Below, one piece after another: positions 37,841 through 46,272 of a DNA stretch of 64,000 bases (within the stretch, counting starts at the first letter, position 1; each line of letters begins with the position of its first letter). The DNA is taken from the NCBI GenBank assembly GCA_903832325.1, contig CAILBC010000026.1, positions 1-64,000 of the forward strand, written 5' to 3'. The notes beneath the pieces were generated by a model. It did not search any database and was not told the DNA's origin. It saw nothing but the letters and a program-made list of their open reading frames with translations. The stretch comes from an uncultured Sphingomonadales bacterium (GTDB taxonomy: Bacteria > Pseudomonadota > Alphaproteobacteria > Sphingomonadales > Sphingomonadaceae). The position numbers were made by a program, and so were the translations under genes.

Positions 37841-38491
37841 ATGACCACGCGGATCATCCTCCTTGCATCGGCGCTGATCGTGCCGGGAGTGGCGCTGGCT
37901 GCCCCGCCGGCGCAGGTTTCCAGCGAACAGCTGGTCTGCGATCTGACCGGCGATTGCGGCAGCGATGCCACCGCCCCGACGCAGGACAAGCCCGAAACGC
38001 GCGGGTTCAGCATCGTGCGCGCTGGCGCCGCCCCTGCCGCGGCCGCGGCTGCTGCCCCCGCGATGCGCCCCGAACGGCGCCAGACCGCGCATGTGGTGGC
38101 CAGCGGCGCCGCCCCGATGCAGCCGGCGCGCCTGCGCGCACCCACAGGCCAGGTCGGCCATGCCAATCTGGCAATCGCGTTCCTTTCAGGATCGGCGACG
38201 CTGACCGATGCGGGCAAAGCCACCGCAGACCAGTTTGCCACCGCGCTGAAGGCCCCGGCGATGTCGGGCAAGCGGTTCATGATCGGCGGCCACACCAGCG
38301 CGGTGGGATCGCGCGCCTATAACCAGGATCTGTCGGAACGCCGTGCGCAGGCGGTGGTGGATTACCTGGTGTCGCAGGGCGCCAGCCGCGCGCAGTTCGA
38401 TGCAAAGGGGTTTGGCTTTGATCAGCCGATGCCCGGCACCACCGCCGCATCGCCGAACAATCGCCGGGTCGAGGTTGTCGCGCTTCCCTGA
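37841..38491 (+). CDS. OmpA-family peptidoglycan-binding exported protein
   Basis: A 216-residue protein: signal peptide (about 20 residues, ending ALAAP), a short Cys-containing segment (LVCDLTGDCG), an Ala-rich linker, and a C-terminal OmpA domain (about 105-215; IAFLSGSATLTDAGKATAD, IGGHTSAVGSRAYNQDLSERRAQAV, NNRRVEVV). The domain binds peptidoglycan. AAAGGGA lies about 10 bases before the ATG. It is inside the T6SS cluster in the same direction, so a TagL-like anchoring role is possible; TssL here already carries its own OmpA domain, so it may instead serve another envelope function. Confidence 0.88.
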   Translation: MTTRIILLASALIVPGVALAAPPAQVSSEQLVCDLTGDCGSDATAPTQDKPETRGFSIVRAGAAPAAAAAAAPAMRPERRQTAHVVASGAAPMQPARLRAPTGQVGHANLAIAFLSGSATLTDAGKATADQFATALKAPAMSGKRFMIGGHTSAVGSRAYNQDLSERRAQAVVDYLVSQGASRAQFDAKGFGFDQPMPGTTAASPNNRRVEVVALP

Positions 38492-38529
38492 TGCCTGTGG
38501 CCTGATGCCTGTGGCCTGATGCTTGTGGC
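38488..38529. repeat. Three tandem copies of a 14-bp unit at the ompA-like stop codon
   Basis: CTGATGCCTGTGGC is repeated at 38488, 38502 and 38516, the third with one mismatch. The first unit contains the stop codon of the OmpA-like gene. It is probably a slippage product. Confidence 0.85.
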
Positions 38530-38588
38530 CTGATTGTTTGCGCCCTGATCGCCTTCAGGGTGGCAGGGCGCAGGAACCCCGCGCCCTA

Positions 38589-38636
38589 TCCGCCGACCAT
38601 CCTGTCCGCCGACCATCCTATCCGCCGACCATAACT
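38589..38636. repeat. Three tandem copies of a 16-bp unit at the end of the PAAR gene
   Basis: TCCGCCGACCATCC recurs at 38589, 38605 and 38621 with a 16-bp period. The third copy encodes the last residues (MVGG) of the PAAR protein on the minus strand, and its stop codon lies in the second copy. The period is not a multiple of three. Confidence 0.8.
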
Positions 38637-38908
38637 GTCAAACAGCCCAGCATGATCATCCCGCCGTGCACCGTCGGGTCCATGATCCGCGCCTGCGGCA
38701 GGCCCCCGGTCAATACTGTGGCGCTGCCCATGGCGATGGTATCGGGCGGGCCGACGCAGGTGCACATATCGGTCGCGCGCGCGGCGGGCAGGCCGCCGAT
38801 CAGCACGGTGGGCTGGCCCGGCGCGGTGATCGGGCCGCCGACATGGGGAACCACCCCGGTGACCATCGGGCAGATGTGCATGTCGGTAAGGCGCGAAGCT
38901 GGGGGCAT
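38618..38908 (-). CDS. PAAR-domain T6SS spike-tip protein
   Basis: A 96-residue single-domain PAAR protein that caps the VgrG spike. The typical start MPPASRLTDMHICPM is followed by three PAAR blocks: GGPITAPGQPTVLIGGLPAAR, CVGPPDTIAMGSATVLTGG and MDPTVHGGMIMLGC, with the His and Cys residues that hold the zinc. The ATG at 38908 is chosen for its GGAGA site and the family-typical N-terminus; an ATG at 38947 would add 13 residues. It is encoded opposite to the surrounding tss genes and divergent from tssA. No effector extension is fused to it. Confidence 0.93.
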   Translation of the reverse strand: MPPASRLTDMHICPMVTGVVPHVGGPITAPGQPTVLIGGLPAARATDMCTCVGPPDTIAMGSATVLTGGLPQARIMDPTVHGGMIMLGCLTVMVGG

Positions 38909-39212
38909 GACGGCAGTCTCCGCAACGGCATCTAGCAGATTCGTCATTTCGGTGCGAAAAAATAGTGGAGCAAGCGGCATAACCCTGTAATTTGACCTGG
39001 GCTATCGGGCCGCGCATTGATGACGAACCCATGCGGTGATGAGGCCTGCCCGCCGGCAGGAACCCATCTGCAGACAGTGGGGCGCCATTCGGACATTTCG
39101 AGTGTTACGGGTCTGGTTCCGCAGGGGATCAGCCAGGGAGCAGTCGTAGACTGTTGCCAGCATTTTTCGGGCCGTGGATTTTTTCGAGCCTAGACTGTTT
39201 CGAGGAGGCGCT
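38909..39212. promoter_or_regulatory. Divergent intergenic region between PAAR and tssA
   Basis: About 300 bases without a gene, expected to hold promoters for PAAR (minus) and the long tssA-to-tssM unit (plus). TAGACTGTT occurs twice, at 39147-39155 and 39191-39199, and each is linked to a T-rich TTTTTCG(G/A)GCC stretch, giving a 44-bp arrangement just before the tssA ribosome-binding site. A similar GGACTGTT precedes tssB at 40393. No sigma-54 type site was recognised. Confidence 0.4.
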
Positions 39213-40355
39213 GTGCTGCTTGACGACGATATCCGCCGTGCGATTCTCGAACCGATCGATGGTTCGGTGGGTGTCGACGGGCGCGAGGACGAGGGCGAGG
39301 CCGGCGATCTGCTGCGCGAACTGCGTTCGCAGCGCAAGGCGCTGGTCCGGCTGGAACAGTCCGCCGCGATGTCCGATGATGAAATATCCATTCCCGAAGG
39401 CGGGTGGGATTGGGAACGGATCGGCGAAACCGCGATCGATTACCTGACCCGCTGCGGCAAGGATCTGGAGGCGATGGCCATCCTGATCGAAGCCGCCGCG
39501 CGCAGCGACGGTCTGGACGATCTGGCCGCCGCGTTCGATCTGCTGGCCGATCTGGTCGAAGCGTTCTGGGACGAAGGGATCTATCCCCCCGAAGATGAAG
39601 ATGATGGCGCGGCCGCGCGGTTCCAGCCGCTGTCGGGGCTCAGCGGTGGCAGCCAGGACAAGGAAGGCGCGCTGATCGGCCCGTTGCGGCGGCTGCGCAT
39701 CACGCAGAGCGGGCTGCGCCTGCTCGACAAAGTGCGGTCCGAAGTGCTGATGCAGGCATCGCAATCGCTGACCGACAGCGCACGCAGCGCCAAGATGGAA
39801 GAGGCCGAAGCCCTGCTGGAGGCCACCCGCGCCGCGGCACGGCAGACGCCGGCATCGGTGCTGGTTGCCGCAGCGGCCACCGCCGCGCGGATGGATGCCG
39901 CCTGGCGCCGTGCAATTGCGTCCATTTCCGAACGGACCAGGCCGCGGTATCCTTCGGCATCGCGGCTCAACGATGATCTGCGCCTGATGTCGGAATGGCT
40001 GGCCGGCATGGCGCCGGCGGCGGCGGCAGTGAGTGATGATATCGGCGATCCGGTCGATTCGCCGGCCGGTGAAGGCGCGGTTGCCGGTGGTGGGGCGGCG
40101 CAGGGCGGCTTTGTTGCCGGGCGCATCACCCGGCGCGAAGATGCGCTGAAGGCGATCGGCGCGGCGGCCGATTTTTTTCTGGTGTTCGAGCCGTTGTCGC
40201 CGCTGGGTGCCACGTTGCGCGAAGTTGACCGTCGCGCTAGGATGTCGATGGATGACCTTTTGATGGAGTTAATTCCCGACGAGTCTTCGCGGCGGGAGTT
40301 TTACTGGAGGTCGGGTATCCGGCCTCCCGAAAATGCCGAACAATCGGATTACTGA
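39213..40355 (+). CDS. tssA: T6SS protein TssA (ImpA N-terminal domain)
   Basis: About 380 residues. The N-terminal half holds the ImpA_N-type domain. IPEGGWDWERIGETAIDYL, CGKDLEAMAILIEA, LVEAFWDEGIYPPEDEDD and RFQPLSGL are the family hallmarks. The C-terminus ends in YWRSGIRPPE. TssA coordinates baseplate docking and tail-sheath growth in the cytoplasm. GTG start at 39213 with a strong GAGGAGG site 5 bases upstream; other in-frame starts lack support. It is the first gene of the main structural run. Confidence 0.92.
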   Translation: MLLDDDIRRAILEPIDGSVGVDGREDEGEAGDLLRELRSQRKALVRLEQSAAMSDDEISIPEGGWDWERIGETAIDYLTRCGKDLEAMAILIEAAARSDGLDDLAAAFDLLADLVEAFWDEGIYPPEDEDDGAAARFQPLSGLSGGSQDKEGALIGPLRRLRITQSGLRLLDKVRSEVLMQASQSLTDSARSAKMEEAEALLEATRAAARQTPASVLVAAAATAARMDAAWRRAIASISERTRPRYPSASRLNDDLRLMSEWLAGMAPAAAAVSDDIGDPVDSPAGEGAVAGGGAAQGGFVAGRITRREDALKAIGAAADFFLVFEPLSPLGATLREVDRRARMSMDDLLMELIPDESSRREFYWRSGIRPPENAEQSDY

Positions 40356-40420
40356 TCGCAGTTCCTGTTTTCGACGCGTACTTTTGCGTTTCGGACTGTT
40401 TGCCGGAGAGGAATTTCACC

Positions 40421-40936
40421 ATGTCGGATTCTGTGCATGACAAGCTCAAGCGGGTTCGCAAGCCGCGGGTGCATATCACGTATGACGTCGAAACCGAAGG
40501 CGCGCAGGTCGTCAAGGAACTGCCGTTCGTCGTTGGCGTCATGGGCGATTTTTCGGGCGATAGCGAAGTCGCCAAGAAATCGCTCAAAGAGCGCAAATTT
40601 GTCGACCTTAAAAAGGACAAGTTTGACCAGGTCATGTCGCGCGTCGAACCCGGCGTGAAGATGAAAGTCGATAACACCATCGAAAAGAACGGCAAGGAAT
40701 TCGAGGTCAAGCTCAAATTCCGCTCGATGGAAGATTTCGAGCCCGAAAAGGTGGTTGAACAAGTTGAACCGCTGCGCAAGCTGATGGAAACCCGCAACCG
40801 CCTGCGCGATCTGATGGCCAAGGCCGACGGGTCGGAACAGCTGGAAAGCCTGCTGGAAAAGATTCTGGCAGACCAGGAAACGCTCGGAACGCTGCAACAG
40901 CAGCTTGGTATCAGCGACAAGCCCCAGTCGGAGTAA
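40421..40936 (+). CDS. tssB: T6SS contractile sheath small subunit TssB
   Basis: A 171-residue sheath protein. The RKPRVHITYDVETEGA start, LPFVVGVMGDFSG and KKSLKERKFVDL are nearly invariant in TssB/VipA/ImpB. It pairs with TssC to form the contractile sheath around the Hcp tube. A GGAGAGGA ribosome-binding site precedes the ATG. It lies 4 bp before tssC. Confidence 0.97.
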   Translation: MSDSVHDKLKRVRKPRVHITYDVETEGAQVVKELPFVVGVMGDFSGDSEVAKKSLKERKFVDLKKDKFDQVMSRVEPGVKMKVDNTIEKNGKEFEVKLKFRSMEDFEPEKVVEQVEPLRKLMETRNRLRDLMAKADGSEQLESLLEKILADQETLGTLQQQLGISDKPQSE

Positions 40937-40940
40937 GATG

Positions 40941-42440
40941 ATGTCAGGACAAGAAACCCAGGCAGCCGGCGGCGCCCAGACCACCACCACCGACGCACCG
41001 GTCAGCCTGCTCGACGCCGCGATCAGCGTGACCAAGCAGACCGAGCCTTCGCGGGTTGAGGAACTGATGCGCACGCTGGCCGAAGAAGCCACCAGCGGCA
41101 CGGTGCAGTTCAACAAGAACCTGACCGTGACGTTGCGCGATGCGATTGCCAAGATTGACGCCCAGATTTCCGAACAGCTTGCCGTGATCATGCACAATGA
41201 CCGCTTCAAGCAGCTCGAAGGATCGTGGCGCGGCCTGCATTATCTGGTGAAAAACAGTGAAATCGGCGAAACGCTGAAAGTCCAGATGCTGAACGTGACC
41301 AAGAAAGAGGTTGCCAACGATCTGGCCAAGGCAGTCGATTTCGACCAGAGCCAGCTTTACAAGAAAGTCTATGAAGACCAGTTCGGTACCGCCGGCGGCA
41401 TGCCGTTTGGCGCGCTGGTCGGGGATTATTATTTCTCGAAAAGTGCCGACGATATCGAACTGCTGCAGAACCTGTCGAACGTCGCGGCGGCGGGGTTCAC
41501 CCCGTTCGTTTCGGCCGCCGATCCCAAACTGTTCGGCATGGACAGCTTCAGCGAACTGTCCAACCCGATGGACCTGAAGCAGCAGTTCGAAACTGCCGAC
41601 TACATCAAATGGAACAGCTTTCGCCAGACCGAGGATTCGCGCTTCGTCACGCTGACGATGCCGCGCGTGCTGGCGCGGGTGCCTTATGGCAAGGACACCA
41701 AGCCGGTTGAAGCGTTCGCCTATGAAGAAGCACCGTTCGATGACAACGGTGCGCCCAAGGCGATGGATCACGACGATTATTGCTGGATGAACGCGGCCTA
41801 TACGCTGGCCGGGCGGATGACGTCTGCCTTTGCCGAATATGGCTGGTGCACGGCGATCCGCGGTGCCGAAGGCGGCGGGATGGTTTCCAACCTGCCGACG
41901 CATGTCTTTTCGTCGGATGACGGCGATCTGGATGCCAAGTGCCCGACCGAAATCGGCATCACCGACCGGCGCGAAAAAGAACTGTCGGACATGGGTTTCC
42001 TGCCGCTGTGCCATTACAAAAACACCGATTATTCGGTGTTTTTCGGTGCGCAGACCACGCAGAAGCCGAAAAAGTATGACCGTCCCGAAGCGACCGCCAA
42101 TGCCGCAATTTCGGCGCGCCTGCCCTATATGATGGCGACCAGCCGCTTTGCGCACTATCTGAAAGTGATGGCGCGCGACAAGATCGGTTCGTTCATGGAA
42201 GCGAGCGATTGCGAAACCTGGCTGAACCGCTGGATCCAGAACTATGTCGACGCCACCGAAGGCGCCGGGCAAGAGGCGCGCGCCAAGCGCCCCTTGCGCG
42301 AAGCCCGCGTCGAAGTGCGCGAAGTTGCCGGCGCGCCGGGGTCCTATTCGGCCGTGGCGCATCTGCGGCCCTGGCTGCAGTTCGAGGAACTGACGACTTC
42401 GATGCGGCTGGTTGCGCGCATTCCGACCAACGCGGGTTGA
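40941..42440 (+). CDS. tssC: T6SS contractile sheath large subunit TssC
   Basis: A 499-residue sheath protein of the TssC/VipB/ImpC family. It has LEGSWRGLHYLVKNSE, AKAVDFDQSQLYKKVYE and FGTAGGMPFGALVGDYYF, and its C-terminal part includes SRFAHYLKVMARDKIGSFM and the RPLREARVEVREVAG strand. GGAG lies 7 bases before the ATG at 40941; the adjacent ATG at 40938 is less favoured. It is paired with TssB directly upstream and followed by a paralogue. Confidence 0.97.
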   Translation: MSGQETQAAGGAQTTTTDAPVSLLDAAISVTKQTEPSRVEELMRTLAEEATSGTVQFNKNLTVTLRDAIAKIDAQISEQLAVIMHNDRFKQLEGSWRGLHYLVKNSEIGETLKVQMLNVTKKEVANDLAKAVDFDQSQLYKKVYEDQFGTAGGMPFGALVGDYYFSKSADDIELLQNLSNVAAAGFTPFVSAADPKLFGMDSFSELSNPMDLKQQFETADYIKWNSFRQTEDSRFVTLTMPRVLARVPYGKDTKPVEAFAYEEAPFDDNGAPKAMDHDDYCWMNAAYTLAGRMTSAFAEYGWCTAIRGAEGGGMVSNLPTHVFSSDDGDLDAKCPTEIGITDRREKELSDMGFLPLCHYKNTDYSVFFGAQTTQKPKKYDRPEATANAAISARLPYMMATSRFAHYLKVMARDKIGSFMEASDCETWLNRWIQNYVDATEGAGQEARAKRPLREARVEVREVAGAPGSYSAVAHLRPWLQFEELTTSMRLVARIPTNAG

Positions 42441-42472
42441 CCGGCTGAACGCGCGGACGGGGCGTGCAGTCG

Positions 42473-43981
42473 ATGCCTGAAACGGCCCCGTACCACGCGG
42501 ATGATGAAACCGCCGGGATTGCCGATGCAATCCCGGCGGATTTCGCCTGCGCGGCGGACGATCCGGCGCCGGTTGGCGCGCCGGACACGTCCCCTGATCT
42601 GGCCCCAGATTTGGCCCCCGATCTGGCCACCGATCCCGATCTGGCCGAACACCTGGCCCGGATTCATGCGCGGGCCAGCCGGCTGATTGCGGAAATCGAC
42701 CGGGTGCTGGCGCGCACGCTCGATGCGATCCTGCACCATCCGGCGTTTCAGGCGATGGAATCGCGCTGGCGCGGCCTTTTCTGGCTGGTGGCATCCACCG
42801 ATGATCCGATGGTCAAAGTGCGCGTGCTCGATGTGCGCTGGAGCGAGATTGCGCGCGATTTCGAACGCGCGCTCGATTTTGACCAGTCGGCGCTGTTCGA
42901 ACTGGTCTACAATCGCGAATTCGGCATGCCCGGCGGCGAACCCTATGGCCTGATGGTGATTGACCATGCCGTGTCGCACAGGGTGAACAAGACCACGCGC
43001 ACCGACGATGTGGCCGTGCTGGAGGGGCTGGCCGATGTTGCCGCCGCGGCGTTCTGCCCGTTTGTCCTGGGCGCCGATCCGACCATTCTGGGGCTCGACA
43101 GCTTTGCCGAGGTCGATCTGCGGCAGGATCTGGATGCCGCGCTGGGCGATACCGGCTTTGCGCGCTGGAATCGCATGCGCGCCCGCCCCGACAGCCGTTT
43201 TCTGGGCGCGGTGCTGCCGCGCCTGCTGGGGCGCACGCTGCATCGCGGGCGCGATCATCCCCGGCTGGGCTTTGTCTATGACGAACGTGCCGGCTCGCCC
43301 GATGATCTGCTGTGGCTCAACGGGGCGTTCGGCGTGGGCCACGTGACCGCGCGCGCGATGAGCCGCCACCGCTGGCCCGCGGCCATCCGCGGCACCGTGC
43401 CGCGCGGCGAAGGCGGGGTGATCGATGGCCCGGTGCGCCAGTTCCTGCCCAGTGACTGCGCCGGGCTGGTGGCGCGCTTTGCCACCGAAAACGCGCTGTC
43501 GGAAGACCAGGAGGTCGTGCTGAACGATGCGGGCATGATCGTGATCCGCCAGATGCATCTGACCGGCATGGCGGCGCTGCTCAACCTGCCTTCGCTGCAC
43601 AAGCCGCCAGCATATTCCACCGATGCCGCGCGGATGAATGCCAAGATGGGCGCGATGCTCAACTATATTCTGTGCGTGGCGCGGTTTGCTCATTATATCA
43701 AGGTGATGGCCCGCGATTGGGTAGGCAAATACCAGACCGCGGATCAGTGCGAGTCCCTCTTGCAGCGCTGGCTGAACACCTATGTCACGGGCAATGAGGA
43801 TGCCTCGCCCGAAATGCGGCTGCGCTATCCCTTGCGCCAGGGGCTTGTGACCGTGTCCGAATTGCCCGACAAGCCGGGCAGCTTTGGCTGCGAAGTGTTG
43901 ATCCGCCCGCATTACCAGCTGGACCAGGTGGCCTCGGAATTCCGCCTGACCACGGTGCTTGCCGCCGGACAGGGGGCCTGA
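42473..43981 (+). CDS. Second TssC-type paralogue (ImpD/TssC2)
   Basis: A 502-residue paralogue of the preceding gene. It shares MESRWRGLFWLVASTDD, RALDFDQSALFELVYNREFGMPGGEPYG and RFAHYIKVMARDWVGKY but differs through most of its length. It has an N-terminal extension with a repeated PDLA motif (about residues 40-60) encoded by a short tandem repeat. Tandem tssC-like genes are known in alphaproteobacterial T6SS, for example TssC40/TssC41 in Agrobacterium and ImpC/ImpD in Rhizobium. It may be an alternative or sheath-end subunit. The ATG at 42473 has GGACGGGG upstream; a GTG at 42464 is possible. Confidence 0.9.
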   Translation: MPETAPYHADDETAGIADAIPADFACAADDPAPVGAPDTSPDLAPDLAPDLATDPDLAEHLARIHARASRLIAEIDRVLARTLDAILHHPAFQAMESRWRGLFWLVASTDDPMVKVRVLDVRWSEIARDFERALDFDQSALFELVYNREFGMPGGEPYGLMVIDHAVSHRVNKTTRTDDVAVLEGLADVAAAAFCPFVLGADPTILGLDSFAEVDLRQDLDAALGDTGFARWNRMRARPDSRFLGAVLPRLLGRTLHRGRDHPRLGFVYDERAGSPDDLLWLNGAFGVGHVTARAMSRHRWPAAIRGTVPRGEGGVIDGPVRQFLPSDCAGLVARFATENALSEDQEVVLNDAGMIVIRQMHLTGMAALLNLPSLHKPPAYSTDAARMNAKMGAMLNYILCVARFAHYIKVMARDWVGKYQTADQCESLLQRWLNTYVTGNEDASPEMRLRYPLRQGLVTVSELPDKPGSFGCEVLIRPHYQLDQVASEFRLTTVLAAGQGA

Positions 43982-43984
43982 CGC

Positions 43985-44452
43985 GTGAGTACGATCATCC
44001 ATTCGCTGCTCGATCGCCTGATCGACACCGCGCCCGAAGAAACGATCGAACCGATCGAGGACGACGAGGCCGCACTGGCGCGCTACAAGATCAGCCTGCG
44101 GCGCGATCTGGAAATGCTGCTGAATGCCAAACGCCCCGATCTGACCGGGCTGGACCGCCATCCCGATCTGGAAACCACAGTGGCCGGATTTGGCCTGCGC
44201 GATATCAGCACAGAGGATTTTTCGGCCACCGGCGCGCGTGACCGGGTGCGGCGCATGGTCGCCCAGGCGATCCGCCAGCACGAAACGCGCCTGACCCGGA
44301 TCGAGGTGGAAATCGATGACCGCCTGACGGCAAACGGGGTGCGGCTGCGGGTTTCGGCGCAGCTCACGCTCAGCCGCGCGCGCGACGATGTGGTCTATGA
44401 AGCGCTGGTGCGGCCGGGCGACCGCACCATCAGTGTGCAGATCGGCGACTGA
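43985..44452 (+). CDS. tssE: T6SS baseplate protein TssE (gp25-like)
   Basis: A 155-residue GPW/gp25-family protein of the T6SS baseplate wedge. It shows the start IIHSLLDRLID, the conserved LRRDLEMLLNAKRP segment, FGLRDIS, and a C-terminal beta-strand pair (RLTRIEVEIDDR, VRLRVSAQLTL). GTG start 3 bp after the preceding stop codon; 5 bp before tssF, indicating tight operon structure. Confidence 0.95.
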   Translation: MSTIIHSLLDRLIDTAPEETIEPIEDDEAALARYKISLRRDLEMLLNAKRPDLTGLDRHPDLETTVAGFGLRDISTEDFSATGARDRVRRMVAQAIRQHETRLTRIEVEIDDRLTANGVRLRVSAQLTLSRARDDVVYEALVRPGDRTISVQIGD

Positions 44453-44457
44453 CGGCC

Positions 44458-46272
44458 ATGATCGACGATCTGATCGAATATTATCAGCGCGAGCTGGCAT
44501 TTTTGCGCAACAATGCCGGCGCCTTTGCCGATGCGCACCCGAAGATCGCTTCGCGCCTGCGGGTCACGCGCGAATCGCTGGAGGATCCGCATGTCGGTCG
44601 GCTGATCGAGGCGGTGGCGTTTCTCAATGCGCGGCTGCGGCACAAGATCGACGATGATTATTCCGAACTGTCCGATGCGCTGCTGCAAACGCTCTATCCC
44701 CACCTGCTGCAGCCGCTGCCTTCGCTGATGATCGCGCGGATCGAAACCGCGCCCGATCTGGAAAAATCGACGCTCGTTCCCGCCGGCACCGCGTTTTCGA
44801 CCGAGCTGGTGGATGGTGAAGCCTGCCGCTATCGCCTGTGCCACGATGTCATGCTGCAGCCGCTGCGGATTGCCGGGGCATCGATGTCGGGCCCGCCGTT
44901 CGATGCGCCGGCGGTGGGGATCAACGGCGCGCGCGGGGTGCTGCGGCTGACGCTGGAAACCACGCGCCCCGAAATCGCGATTGCCTCGCTCGATCTGTCG
45001 CGGCTGCGCCTGTTCATCCGCGCCGATGTGCGCCGCGCGCAGATCCTGCTGGAACACCTGGGGGTGAACCTGCTGGGCGTGGCCGTGGCCGAGGGCACGG
45101 CCGATCCGCGCGCGGTGCTGCTCGATCCGTCGGCGGTGCGGCTGATGGGCCTGGAAGAAGATGATCTGCTGCTGCCGCCCGAGGCCGCCACGCGCCAGCC
45201 TTATGCGCTGCTTCAGGAACATTTTGCCTATCCGCAAAAACACTTGTTCTTCGAAATTGCGGGGATCGACCGCCGCACGCTCGACCTGGCGGGAACGCGG
45301 ATCGATCTGTTCCTGTTTTTCGACCAGCTTTCGCCCGAACTCGAACGCATGGTGCGGCCCGACGATTTCGACATGCACGCCGCGGCCGCGCTCAATCTGT
45401 TTGAAATCGATGCCGAACCGATCAATCTCGACCATTCGGCGCTCGAATACCGGGTGATCCCCAATGCCCAGCGCGAAGACGTGATCGAGGTCCAGGCGAT
45501 CCGCGAAGTCGTGCTGCAGACCGGATCGGGCGAACGGATTGTTGCGCCCTCGCTCTATTCGCTCGATCGCGGGGCGCAGGGGCTGGGCACGGTCTTTCAC
45601 GCGCTGTCGCGCCGCGCCAGTTTCAGCCCTGGCGGCGGGGATGACCTGTTCATCGCGATTGCCGATCTGAAAGGCGAATTGCTGGGCGATGAGGATACCG
45701 TGGTGCGCACCCGCATCCTTGCCAACAACCGCGATCTGCCGATGCGCCTGCCGTTTGGCGGGGGGCGCCCGCACCTGACGCTGACCGGATCGATCAACGG
45801 CGTGGCCGGGCTGTCGGCGCTGACCAAGCCGACACCAACGCGTCGCCCGGGCCGCCGCCGTGCCGCGAACTGGAAACTGGTGGGGCAATTGTCGCTCAAT
45901 TATCTCAGCATGGTCGGCGGCGCGTCGGGCGCGCGCGCGCTGCGCGAGATTCTGGCGCTGTATGATACGGTGGAAACGCTGGAAAGCGCGCATCTGCGCG
46001 ACCGGCTGGTGGGCATAACCGCAGAGCCGGGGGTGGCACGGGTGCGGCTGCGCGGGCATGCGGCGCTGGCCTCCGGCGTGGATGTCACGCTGGAAATCGA
46101 TGACGAGCGCCTGTCGGGTTCGGGCAGTTTCCTGCTGTGCGCGGTGATCGAGCGGTTTCTGGCGACAGCGTGCGCGCTCAACAGCTTTGTCCGCGTGAGC
46201 GCGCGGTTGCAGCGCGAAACCGTGCCGTGGAAAACCTGGGCACCGCGCATGGGCACGCGGCCGCTGGTGTGA
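44458..46272 (+). CDS. tssF: T6SS baseplate protein TssF
   Basis: A 604-residue protein of the TssF/ImpG/VasA family. The N-terminus LIEYYQRELAFLRNNAGAFA, then RLIEAVAFLNARLRHKIDDDY and LSDALLQTLYPHLLQPLPS, is diagnostic. With TssG, TssE and TssK it makes the baseplate on which the tail assembles. The start is an ATG 5 bp after tssE. Its stop codon overlaps the tssG start. Confidence 0.97.
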   Translation: MIDDLIEYYQRELAFLRNNAGAFADAHPKIASRLRVTRESLEDPHVGRLIEAVAFLNARLRHKIDDDYSELSDALLQTLYPHLLQPLPSLMIARIETAPDLEKSTLVPAGTAFSTELVDGEACRYRLCHDVMLQPLRIAGASMSGPPFDAPAVGINGARGVLRLTLETTRPEIAIASLDLSRLRLFIRADVRRAQILLEHLGVNLLGVAVAEGTADPRAVLLDPSAVRLMGLEEDDLLLPPEAATRQPYALLQEHFAYPQKHLFFEIAGIDRRTLDLAGTRIDLFLFFDQLSPELERMVRPDDFDMHAAAALNLFEIDAEPINLDHSALEYRVIPNAQREDVIEVQAIREVVLQTGSGERIVAPSLYSLDRGAQGLGTVFHALSRRASFSPGGGDDLFIAIADLKGELLGDEDTVVRTRILANNRDLPMRLPFGGGRPHLTLTGSINGVAGLSALTKPTPTRRPGRRRAANWKLVGQLSLNYLSMVGGASGARALREILALYDTVETLESAHLRDRLVGITAEPGVARVRLRGHAALASGVDVTLEIDDERLSGSGSFLLCAVIERFLATACALNSFVRVSARLQRETVPWKTWAPRMGTRPLV

